Positions 1-6,331 are shown, counted from the first letter of the stretch. The stretch: DNA of 7,428 nt from Bacteroidota bacterium (GCA_003456055.1 DMPG01000294.1:318-7745), one strand, 5' to 3'. Notes: generated from the letters alone by a model not told the origin. Program-made: numbers and translations.

Positions 1-13
1 TGGCGTTTAAAAA

Positions 14-34
14 CATGAACCATGAACCATGAAG
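14..34. repeat. short 7-bp tandem repeat (CATGAAC)x3
   Basis: Three head-to-tail copies of a 7-base unit are visible: CATGAAC, CATGAAC, CATGAAG, the last with one mismatch. They lie 19 bases past the stop codon of the minus-strand response regulator, in what would be its 3' untranslated region. On the minus strand they read as repeated TTCATGG. No hairpin with a T-run accompanies them, so they are not a terminator. Whether they belong to a longer simple-repeat tract outside the window cannot be seen. Confidence 0.75.
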
Positions 35-52
35 CATTCAACCGTTTTCTGA

Positions 53-721
53 CTACGGTTTCCCTGTCAAGTCCAGCATTTTCATATTTGAATTTTTCAG
101 ATACGGTTTGAATTGCGGGTCTTCCAGTGAGCACAGTTTTTTCACAATATCGGCAACACGGTTTCCGTTTGCAAGAGCAGTTTCAATATCCTGCAGCAAT
201 TCTTCTGCGCGCGGCGTTCCGAGTTTTTTTCTCATCACCTGCAGTGTCAGCATCATGATCCCGAGCGGATTATTGATCTCGTGTCCGATCGTAACGGCAA
301 GTTCCGTGATCGCCTTTTCGTGTTGATATTTTGAGAGTTCCTGTTGAAGCGCCGTGATGCGAAGACCGACGTTGATACGGGCAACCAATTCTTTGTCATT
401 GAACGGTTTGGTCATGAAATCGTCAGCGCCGAGTTCCATTCCTTCGATCTTATCTTCGGCAGTATCGCGAGCGGTCAGCAGGATGAAGTAGGTGTATTTT
501 AGTTCGGGATGATTTTTAATTTGTTTGCAGAACTCCGTGCCGTCCATTTCCGGCATCATCCAATCTGAAACGATCAAATGTGGGCGAACTTTTTCCGCGG
601 CGGCAAGACCAAGTTTACCGTCTTCGGCAACGTGAACCTCGTAACCCAATACGGTCAAGCGTTTTTCGAGGAAAGAGCGGATATAGTTGTCGTCATCGAC
701 GACAAGAATTTTAATTGCCAT
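53..721 (-). CDS. response regulator with receiver domain plus orphan histidine-kinase dimerisation (DHp) segment, no ATPase domain
   Basis: This 222-residue cytoplasmic signalling protein has a complete receiver domain at about residues 2-120: the acidic cluster D9-D11 in VVDDD, phosphoacceptor D53 in VSDWMMPEMDG, T83 in LLTA and K105 in TKPF. A short helical linker (about 122-138) leads to a HisKA-like helix with a clear H-box, GHEINNPLG, in which H147 is the expected phosphoacceptor. A second helix follows (about 172-198), then a short tail ending LDLTGKP. The HATPase_c domain with its N, G1 and G2 boxes, which normally follows in a kinase, is absent; the stop is only about 75 residues after the H-box. 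No DNA-binding or enzymatic output domain is present either. It therefore cannot autophosphorylate as a kinase and may act as a phosphotransfer or dimer scaffold between D53 and H147 (inference). It starts 3 bases after the rqcH stop, so the two are almost certainly co-transcribed. No Shine-Dalgarno is seen before the ATG. Confidence 0.92.
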   Translation of the reverse strand: MAIKILVVDDDNYIRSFLEKRLTVLGYEVHVAEDGKLGLAAAEKVRPHLIVSDWMMPEMDGTEFCKQIKNHPELKYTYFILLTARDTAEDKIEGMELGADDFMTKPFNDKELVARINVGLRITALQQELSKYQHEKAITELAVTIGHEINNPLGIMMLTLQVMRKKLGTPRAEELLQDIETALANGNRVADIVKKLCSLEDPQFKPYLKNSNMKMLDLTGKP

Positions 722-724
722 ACG

Positions 725-2365
725 TTACGTTTCGTTATTGGGTAATAAAGGCTTAATAAATATAACCTTTTCCCTGTCAAGTGCAACTGTTCCGGCCGGT
801 GCCCCCTTAGGCTTATGGACGAACTTTCGTTCGGTCATTGCGACCGGTACATGTTTTGCATTTTTCATTTTACTGTAATACGCCGCAATGGATGCTGCTT
901 GTTCTATAGCTTTTTTTGATGGTGCTCCCTGAGCGCTGCCAAGTTTCAATATAACATGCGAACCGCTTGAACCTCGTGCGTGGAACCACAGATCGTTCGG
1001 TTTGGCAAATTTAAACGTCAACAGATCGTTGTTTGCACTGTTCTTGCCTGCATAGACAGTAAAACCGCCTTCGACAGTAAAAATCTTAAAAGGTGGCAGT
1101 TCTTCTTGTTCTTTTTCAGTCATATACCCAAGTTCTTTAACCATTCCACCATAAGAGTGTAAGTAATTTTTCCATAAAATGCTCTCATTGATGCCGTTAG
1201 ATTTTTCGATCAAGTCCTTAAGCGATGACTCTCTTTTTTGAAGAATTACCAGCCGCAGTTGGGATTCTTCTTTGGCGGTCTTCGCTTTCTTCGCTTTCTC
1301 ATAGAATCGTTCTGCATTCTTTTGCGGTGAAAGGGAAATATCCAGCGGTATCACGACATCTTCATTGTTAGCATACGTGTTTTCCAGTGTAACGGATTTT
1401 AACCCTTTGGTTACAACATGAAGATTTGCCGTTAACAAATTTGCGAACAATTGATACTGCTCCGCTCGCGATGATTCCGAAAGTTCAGTCTCAACGGCTC
1501 GAATGGTGCGTACCGTTTTTTCCAATTCTTTTGTGAGCCACCCAACGATCTCTCGTTTCTTTTGAATGAACGAAGAAGTTGACCGCTCGAAGCTGATGAA
1601 TTTTTGAATGCCGATGAAGATATCATCGTATGGTTCCATTCGATATGAAGCAAGATATGTAAGGGGCAATAACGAAAAACAGACGGGTGATTGTTCATCA
1701 AAATTAACAACCGGTGAAATATTTGTTAACGACAATACTTCCCGAATTTTTTTTTGTGCGGCTTCATACAGATCGGCTGAACCAATGCCGAACAGAATTT
1801 CATTTGCGAGAACCGTTCCAAGTTTTGGAACAGCTTTTTTCAATGCCTTTAGCACATCATCATTCTTGGAAAATTCTGATTGAAAAGATTCCTTCTCCGG
1901 CAGTATATCATCAATAGTTATCTCACGTTCTGCTTTTTGCAGACCGCGCGTTGTTAAGAGTAATTCTTTCCTATTCAAGAACGCGTCGAGGATCGTTCCG
2001 TGTTCATCGCACACCATCACGTTTGATTTCGACGCGAACATATCAATGCACAACCATTGGTTACCGGATGTTTTACAATAGACCGTTCTATCCGCCGCAC
2101 TGATATAAACCGACTCGATATGCTTATCAATGAGTGAAGGGAAGAGATCGACAGAATTTTTTCGTTGGCGGAAAACCCCGCTTCGCGCAACGATATAATT
2201 CTCCCGCGCGGTGCAGGAAATTGTGATCGTATGAGGCTCCGGAGCGTACAGCACAATAGAAAGTGTATTCTTATCCTGCGAGTAGACCTCCGCAATGACG
2301 GTGTGTGCGTACCGTTGGTGCAATAGTTTTGCAGTATGAAGAAGAGTAAAATAATTTGAGATCAT
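725..2365 (-). CDS. rqcH: NFACT family protein, RqcH-like ribosome quality control factor
   Basis: RqcH/Rqc2/NEMF proteins bind stalled 50S subunits carrying peptidyl-tRNA and direct C-terminal (alanine) tailing of the nascent chain, marking it for proteolysis. The 546-residue product is near usual family length, with the domains in order. NFACT-N covers about 1-135 and includes the Asp-Arg pair D92-R93 (ISAADRTVY), which by position and context matches the pair needed for tailing in RqcH/Rqc2. A helix-hairpin-helix region lies at about 168-212. Two coiled-coil stretches (about 262-318 and 350-395) flank the family signature LDISLSPQKNAERFYEKA. NFACT-R (DUF814) covers about 425-540, with NDLWFHARGSSGSHVIL. 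It is the first gene of a pair with the downstream response regulator. The ATG at 2365 lies 37 bases from the hairpin that ends the preceding lipoprotein gene; I find no convincing promoter or Shine-Dalgarno there, so low-level read-through may contribute. Identity is secure from the domain set; the tailing activity is inferred. Confidence 0.95.
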   Translation of the reverse strand: MISNYFTLLHTAKLLHQRYAHTVIAEVYSQDKNTLSIVLYAPEPHTITISCTARENYIVARSGVFRQRKNSVDLFPSLIDKHIESVYISAADRTVYCKTSGNQWLCIDMFASKSNVMVCDEHGTILDAFLNRKELLLTTRGLQKAEREITIDDILPEKESFQSEFSKNDDVLKALKKAVPKLGTVLANEILFGIGSADLYEAAQKKIREVLSLTNISPVVNFDEQSPVCFSLLPLTYLASYRMEPYDDIFIGIQKFISFERSTSSFIQKKREIVGWLTKELEKTVRTIRAVETELSESSRAEQYQLFANLLTANLHVVTKGLKSVTLENTYANNEDVVIPLDISLSPQKNAERFYEKAKKAKTAKEESQLRLVILQKRESSLKDLIEKSNGINESILWKNYLHSYGGMVKELGYMTEKEQEELPPFKIFTVEGGFTVYAGKNSANNDLLTFKFAKPNDLWFHARGSSGSHVILKLGSAQGAPSKKAIEQAASIAAYYSKMKNAKHVPVAMTERKFVHKPKGAPAGTVALDREKVIFIKPLLPNNET

Positions 2366-2402
2366 AGGAAAAGATACGAAAAGAGAGATGGAGTTGCTTT
2401 AA

Positions 2403-2439
2403 AACAAACGTGCCCAAACAGAGTTTGGGCACGTTTGTT
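2403..2439 (-). terminator. intrinsic terminator of the lipoprotein gene
   Basis: A perfect 16-base-pair stem is formed by AACAAACGTGCCCAAA (2403-2418) and its exact reverse complement (2424-2439) around the 5-base loop 2419-2423. Read on the minus strand, the stem ends in GTTTG and runs into TTTTAAAG, giving a short U-run. It starts 14 bases after the lipoprotein stop codon. On the plus strand it is followed by ACTTATTG, which lacks a U-run, so it works best for minus-strand transcription. Confidence 0.85.
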
Positions 2440-2453
2440 ACTTATTGTCCGAT

Positions 2454-3227
2454 TTATCGGGGAAATATTTTGTTCACCTCTTCCGCTTTTTTCTTTATCT
2501 CTTCAAATGTAACGCTCACAGTGGAGCCTGGCATAATCCACACTTCGGTTTTCTCCCCAAGCTCGGCATTGAGTTTGTCGGACATTTGTTTTATCTCTCC
2601 CTGCTTTTGTTCAATTGCTTCTTTGTTGGCGGCGGAAAGCCTTCCCTGCAATGTTGTCTTATTCTGTTCTATGGTGCTTACCAATGCAGCAATCTGGTTT
2701 TTCATTTCTGCGGCATTCGACTTTCCCATGTGGTGGTCCTTCTCCAGCTCTTGCAGATCACTCTGCACGTCATTGATCTCATTAATGCTGTTGTTCAGCT
2801 CCTTCAGCAGTTCATCATACGCTGCGCGGACAGGCTTGAACTCTTCCCATCCCGGTTTGTCTGACCGGATGTTCTGTCCAACCGGCAGGCTTGCCACAAT
2901 TGCCTCAAACCTTTTTTTGAGATCGGCAATAACAGGCAGAGATGTTTTTAATTTGTCCGCTGTGGTGATAATTTTCTGCAGGGAAGAGAGCATTTCGGGA
3001 AATGGTTCTTTTGTAATGCCGAACTGAGCAGACAGGTAATCATAACCGGTCTGCTGTTCGCTCCTGAAGGTTTCTATTGAAGCGACTATCTCATTTATTT
3101 TCCGCTCTGTGTCATTAAAGTTATTGCGGATTTCCGTATTTCTGTAAAACGTGTTACAACCGGTCAGCAAAAAAGTTGATAACAACGATAGAGCAACTAC
3201 TGCATTCCTAATGGGGATTCTTGACAT
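2454..3227 (-). CDS. coiled-coil lipoprotein of unknown function
   Basis: The product is a 257-residue lipoprotein. A basic N-terminus (MSRIPIRN) and a hydrophobic stretch lead to the lipobox LLTGC with lipidated Cys24, so it should be exported and anchored in a membrane. Asn follows the Cys, so there is no Asp retention signal; under the E. coli rule that favours the outer membrane. The rest is almost all predicted helix rich in Glu, Lys, Gln and Asn with heptad-like stretches, strongest at about 118-225 (YDELLKELNNSINEINDVQ onward), suggesting a periplasmic coiled coil. I recognise no named family. Start choice: a longer frame opens with TTG at 3233, but GAAAGGA lies directly against that TTG and 6 bases before the ATG at 3227, so the ATG is the start. 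It has a candidate promoter just upstream and a strong terminator just downstream, so it is probably a single-gene transcript. Confidence 0.85.
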   Translation of the reverse strand: MSRIPIRNAVVALSLLSTFLLTGCNTFYRNTEIRNNFNDTERKINEIVASIETFRSEQQTGYDYLSAQFGITKEPFPEMLSSLQKIITTADKLKTSLPVIADLKKRFEAIVASLPVGQNIRSDKPGWEEFKPVRAAYDELLKELNNSINEINDVQSDLQELEKDHHMGKSNAAEMKNQIAALVSTIEQNKTTLQGRLSAANKEAIEQKQGEIKQMSDKLNAELGEKTEVWIMPGSTVSVTFEEIKKKAEEVNKIFPR

Positions 3228-3233
3228 ATACAA

Positions 3234-3240
3234 TCCTTTC
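3234..3240 (-). promoter_or_regulatory. Shine-Dalgarno that decides the lipoprotein start
   Basis: On the minus strand this reads GAAAGGA, the best Shine-Dalgarno match in the window. The spacing is 6 bases to the ATG at 3227 and 0 bases to the in-frame TTG at 3233. Only the ATG has workable spacing, which shortens the protein by two residues relative to the longest frame. Confidence 0.75.
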
Positions 3241-3251
3241 TTATGATTGTG

Positions 3252-3265
3252 ATTGTAATTACAAT
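3252..3265. promoter_or_regulatory. perfect 14-bp palindrome, candidate operator
   Basis: ATTGTAATTACAAT equals its own reverse complement over all 14 bases. It lies 25 bases upstream of the lipoprotein ATG and covers the proposed -10 element of that gene, a position typical for a repressor site. A direct repeat, GATTGT GATTGT, abuts it on the left. The size and symmetry suit a dimeric helix-turn-helix regulator. The regulator is not identifiable, and A+T-rich palindromes can arise by chance. Confidence 0.45.
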
Positions 3266-3287
3266 GTGGTTAGTGATATAAAAACAA
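3258..3287 (-). promoter_or_regulatory. candidate promoter of the lipoprotein gene
   Basis: On the minus strand TTGTTT (3282-3287) and TGTAAT (3258-3263) are separated by 18 bases. The -10 matches the sigma-70 consensus TATAAT at five of six positions and the -35 matches TTGACA at three. Transcription would start about 20-25 bases before the ATG, leaving room for the GAAAGGA site. This is consensus matching only, and primary sigma factors in this lineage may prefer other motifs. Confidence 0.35.
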
Positions 3288-3303
3288 ATACGGTTCCTCC
3301 GTT

Positions 3304-3546
3304 ATGGTTAGCCGCAAAATTCCAAATTTTGAACAATATGCTTTTTTTTATGTTATTTTGCATCAAAAGAATTTAACTATTTTTTTAACCGCAGCAGTCC
3401 CTTTCACCTTGATCCCATTCTGGCAAGTTGAGGTCGGAACAGTAAGGAAATAAAATTGCAATTTGTTTGGTTATGAAACGGTGTTGAAATATAAGATCGG
3501 AGATGAGATCAAAGTGAAAGAATTGGACTTTAAACTCCCCAGCTAA
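3304..3546 (+). pseudogene. possible degraded coding remnant in the 3228-3664 spacer
   Basis: The intergenic stretch is about 440 bases with no convincing intact gene. One plus-strand frame reads from an ATG at 3304 for 49 codons (MVSRKIPNFEQYAFFYVILH onward) to TAA at 3451. It then continues in the same frame for 30 codons, ending KYKIGDEIKVKELDFKLPS before TAA at 3544. The second part has protein-like composition (alternating charged and hydrophobic residues), which suggests an old gene end interrupted by a stop. No family is recognised, there is no Shine-Dalgarno, and a frame this long with one stop can occur by chance. The rest of the spacer holds only A+T-rich short palindromes (3315-3331 and 3453-3464) and no clear promoter for the gene at 3665. 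Confidence 0.2.
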
Positions 3547-3664
3547 GCATTCTTTAATGATATTGAACGTAAATATTTGTAAACTTTAGTAATCAACTAT
3601 ACAACAATGGTTAGAGTTTGTATTTAACCTTGTTCACTTTAGGAAATAAAAGCCTCTGTTTTTT

Positions 3665-4765
3665 ATGAAAACTCTATTCGTAAAAACCACTCTTATTTTT
3701 TTATCATTACTTTTGGTAAGCACAAAATTATATTCGCAATATCCCCGCTATATAAATATTTTCAATTATTCCACTGACGCCCGACAAGCTGCTATGGGAG
3801 GAGATAGCCAAGGATCATTAGATGGACCATCATATATTTTTCCAATCAGGGAAATTATGTCGAACAATACCATCTTGAGTTCATTTTCCATTCGTCCTCC
3901 AAATTGGAATTCGGCTGATTTTTTACCGTTTCACACCATTGGAATACAGAAAGATTTTGATTCATCAATTACGGCGGGTGCATATATCGCCCGCAATACT
4001 TCCGGTATTCAAATTCCAATTTCTCAAAATGTTTCAACATTTCACGGTAACGTTGAACCGTATCAATTATATGCTGTGGGGTTTGTAAATTTTCTTGTTG
4101 ATGAGGATCTGTCGATTGGATTGGCCGGAAAGCTATATTCCGGCAATAACAGTCCGTTCATTCTCATAGGATATTCACAAAGCGGAGAAGGACGTGTCCA
4201 AGGAACGGCATACATGGCTGATATTGCAATTCAAAAACGATTTACTCTAATCAATGAATTGAACGAACGAAAAATAATTTTTTTACGCGCAGGTCTGTCG
4301 AATTTGGGAACATGGATCAGATATACTGATGATCTGATATTTCAAGTTCCAAGATCATTTCATATAGATGTGATCTTATATAAGCAGTTTGAATTATATT
4401 CTCTCATGTATAACGGACACACTCGTATGGTTCTAAATGCTGTCTCTGATGATGAACGGTATTATGTTAATACAGGAATGGAAGCGGGATACAAGAATAT
4501 TTTGTTTGGACGAGTTGGAATGTTTTTGAACCCGTATGCGTCTCTTTTCGGAAGCAAAAATTCTCCACGGTTCACGTTTGGTCTTGGGTTAAAATTAAAG
4601 AACCATAGTGTATCAGAACGATCACGCTTCCAGCTAACATTTGATTTTGCCGCAGTTCCTCTCACCAAGGCGGACTATCCCACATTGATTTTACGAGAAA
4701 ATACATTTAATTACATTTTTTCAACATCCCTTATATATCCAATATCATGGAGTGAACCATTTTAA
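3665..4765 (+). CDS. PorV/PorQ-like outer-membrane beta-barrel protein
   Basis: The 366-residue product has a classic signal peptide (MKTLFVKTTLIFLSLLLVST, probable cleavage near KLYSQ/YPRY) and ends in a C-terminal Phe (PISWSEPF), as outer-membrane barrels do. The mature N-terminus NIFNYSTDARQAAMGGDSQG resembles the start of PorV/PorQ family proteins (an ARxAAMGG-like motif). The C-terminal third follows the family pattern of amphipathic strands: GMEAGYKNILFGRVGMFLNP, RFTFGLGLKLK, FQLTFDFAAVPL, then a closing strand. PorV and PorQ are barrels of the type IX secretion system, but the family also includes many barrels outside that system, and no other Por gene is in the window. The usual NPAGL/NPALL motif after the GG is replaced by FPIREIM, so it is a divergent member. 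A FadL-like barrel is the alternative. It starts at an ATG without a close Shine-Dalgarno (AGGAAA is 18 bases away) and precedes the repeat-protein gene by 70 bases on the same strand, with no terminator between. Confidence 0.62.
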   Translation: MKTLFVKTTLIFLSLLLVSTKLYSQYPRYINIFNYSTDARQAAMGGDSQGSLDGPSYIFPIREIMSNNTILSSFSIRPPNWNSADFLPFHTIGIQKDFDSSITAGAYIARNTSGIQIPISQNVSTFHGNVEPYQLYAVGFVNFLVDEDLSIGLAGKLYSGNNSPFILIGYSQSGEGRVQGTAYMADIAIQKRFTLINELNERKIIFLRAGLSNLGTWIRYTDDLIFQVPRSFHIDVILYKQFELYSLMYNGHTRMVLNAVSDDERYYVNTGMEAGYKNILFGRVGMFLNPYASLFGSKNSPRFTFGLGLKLKNHSVSERSRFQLTFDFAAVPLTKADYPTLILRENTFNYIFSTSLIYPISWSEPF

Positions 4766-4835
4766 ATTCAGATAAGCCACCTTTGTTGCTACCATCTCTT
4801 TGAAAATCCAATTTTACTTGAATAATAGATACTTT

Positions 4836-6236
4836 ATGAAACCTTCATTCTATTGTAAAATACTACTTCTATTAATGTTGATAATTCCAGAATTATCATT
4901 TGGACAGCCGTATGACGAAAGAAAAGAGCAAATATTTAAATATCCAAATGGCAATATAAAATCTAAAGGATTTGTTATTCAATACAAAGATGGAAGTTTA
5001 ACGCAAGATGGTAATTTTGTAAGTTTTTATGAAAACGGACAAATAGAAAGCAAAGGTAGTTTTCTTTATGGTTATAAATATGGCAATTGGACTACTTGGT
5101 CTAATCAAGGACAAATAATTAGATCGTCGAATTATATTGAAGATATTCCTAATGGCACAGATTCTGTTTGGTTTCAGAATGGTCAATTAGCAGTGGCAAT
5201 GATTTTTAACAATGGTATTCCTGACGGGAAATATTATGAAGGGTTTGATAATGGTAAAACTAAAATGCATGGAAAATATTTGTTAGGAAAACCTGTTGGA
5301 GAATGGAAAACTTGGCACCAGAATGGAATGATTGCTCAAATATCAAATTACAAAGACAGTTTTCTACATGGTAAATTAACCTCTTGGTATGAAAATGGGA
5401 AAATACAGGATGAAATGTATTTTAATAAAGGAAATATACAGGGGACAAGAACTCTTTGGTATGAAAATGGAAATAAACTTCTTGAAGAAGAATGGAAAAT
5501 GAACAAATTAAATGGCCTTCGTAGAAGTTGGTATGGAAACAAAAAAATTGAATCTTCTGTTATGTGGAAAGATAGTCTTAAACACGGTAAAGCAGAATTT
5601 TGGCATGCCAACGGCCAAAAAAGTGAAGAAAGAGAGTTTAACAATGGAAAAATAGTAGGCGCAGTAAATCAATATTATGAAAATGGTAAACCGAAATTAT
5701 TTCAGCAATTTTCAAATGGTGCTGAGGATGGTAAATTGAACTCTTGGTATCCAAACGGAAAGGTTGAAGATGAATGTGAGTTTAAGGATGGAAAGATTTA
5801 TGGCAAAAGGAAGAAGTGGCATGAAAATGGTAAACTGTTTATTGAGGAATACTATCTAAATAATAGTCTTAATGGTAAAAGAACGCTGTGGTATGAAACG
5901 GGTCAGCGGTGGAAAAGCGAAAATTGGACTGATAGTTTACGAGATGGGACATTCATATCATGGCATAAGAATGGGAAAAAACAGGGTGAAATAAATTATG
6001 TAAAAGGTCAAGAAATAGGAACATTCCACTTGTGGCATGATAATGGACAAATTGAAGTTGAGGGATACTATAACTATGGGAAGTTAGATGGTGTTCACAA
6101 AGGATGGTATAAAAATGGAGACGTTGAATTCGAACATTATTTCAAAGATGGAAAACGCGAAGGGAAAAGTTTTGATTGGAATGAAAAAGGTGTTGTAAAA
6201 GAAACAATCTATAGCGATGGAGTTAGAATTAAATAG
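4836..6236 (+). CDS. exported MORN-like (YwqK-type) repeat protein
   Basis: The 466-residue product starts with a signal peptide (MKPSFYCKILLLLMLIIPEL, likely cleaved near SFG/QPYD). Nearly all the rest is a tandem array of MORN-like repeats of the MORN_2/YwqK type: one irregular first copy (about residues 34-62), sixteen consecutive copies of exactly 24 residues (63-446) and a 20-residue last copy. Each begins with an aromatic motif such as SWYENGK and carries a turn such as NNGKxxG near its end. Such repeats fold as stacked beta-hairpins. Databases often label this family YwqK antitoxin, but the signal peptide puts this protein outside the cytoplasm, so an immunity role against a cytoplasmic toxin is unlikely. 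Start choice: the frame can extend back to a TTG at 4800, but the ATG at 4836 gives a proper signal peptide start. No Cys lipobox and no type IX sorting domain is seen at the C-terminus. It probably shares a transcript with the preceding barrel gene and ends at a strong terminator. Partner and function are unknown. Confidence 0.85.
   Translation: MKPSFYCKILLLLMLIIPELSFGQPYDERKEQIFKYPNGNIKSKGFVIQYKDGSLTQDGNFVSFYENGQIESKGSFLYGYKYGNWTTWSNQGQIIRSSNYIEDIPNGTDSVWFQNGQLAVAMIFNNGIPDGKYYEGFDNGKTKMHGKYLLGKPVGEWKTWHQNGMIAQISNYKDSFLHGKLTSWYENGKIQDEMYFNKGNIQGTRTLWYENGNKLLEEEWKMNKLNGLRRSWYGNKKIESSVMWKDSLKHGKAEFWHANGQKSEEREFNNGKIVGAVNQYYENGKPKLFQQFSNGAEDGKLNSWYPNGKVEDECEFKDGKIYGKRKKWHENGKLFIEEYYLNNSLNGKRTLWYETGQRWKSENWTDSLRDGTFISWHKNGKKQGEINYVKGQEIGTFHLWHDNGQIEVEGYYNYGKLDGVHKGWYKNGDVEFEHYFKDGKREGKSFDWNEKGVVKETIYSDGVRIK
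5022..6173 (+). repeat. sixteen in-frame 72-bp repeat units encoding MORN-like modules
   Basis: From 5022 the coding sequence divides into sixteen units of exactly 72 bases with no insertion or deletion. Examples of unit starts are SFYENGQIES, SWYENGKIQD, LWYENGNKLL, SWYPNGKVED and GWYKNGDVEF. The protein period is strict while the DNA has diverged, so this is an old array kept in register by structure rather than a recent slippage expansion. Confidence 0.9.
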
Positions 6237-6265
6237 AAGTATACAGTTATTCATGATAATAAAAT

Positions 6266-6296
6266 AAAAAATCCCAAACACTCTTTGGGATTTTTT
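6266..6296. terminator. bidirectional intrinsic terminator between convergent genes
   Basis: A 13-base-pair perfect stem is formed by AAAAAATCCCAAA (6266-6278) and TTTGGGATTTTTT (6284-6296) with the 5-base loop 6279-6283. On the plus strand it ends in six T, 30 bases after the repeat-protein stop. On the minus strand it ends in TTTTTTATTTTATT, downstream of the acetyltransferase stop at 6332. It can therefore stop transcription from both sides. Confidence 0.9.
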
Positions 6297-6331
6297 GTCT
6301 TAACTACTCATTTACTTAAATACTTCTCCAC

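Noticed and set aside
59..782. Exact 14-base repeat TTTCCCTGTCAAGT at 59-72 and 769-782, near the 3' end of both minus-strand genes
   Set aside because: The copies lie in different reading frames (LTGK versus LDREK) and share no flanking similarity. On the minus strand both contain TTGACA, but no matching -10 or gene follows in a sensible place. Treated as coincidence.
2410..3027. A 205-codon plus-strand frame opposite the lipoprotein gene
   Set aside because: It begins inside the terminator hairpin, has no ribosome site, and its Ser/Phe/Leu-rich product is what the complement of a Glu/Lys/Gln-rich coiled coil gives. The minus-strand frame has a lipobox, Shine-Dalgarno and terminator.
3315..3331. 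Inverted repeat CAAAATT-CCA-AATTTTG followed some bases later by T8
   Set aside because: The stem is only 7 A/T-dominated pairs, the T-run is not adjacent, and no gene ends there, so a terminator call is not supported.
4800..4835. TTG start twelve codons upstream for the repeat protein
   Set aside because: The extension places polar residues in front of an otherwise standard signal peptide that starts at the ATG at 4836, and it has no ribosome site.
4836..6236. Antitoxin of a toxin-antitoxin pair (YwqK label)
   Set aside because: No toxin gene lies nearby and the protein has a signal peptide, so cytoplasmic neutralisation is unlikely. The label would only carry over an annotation name.
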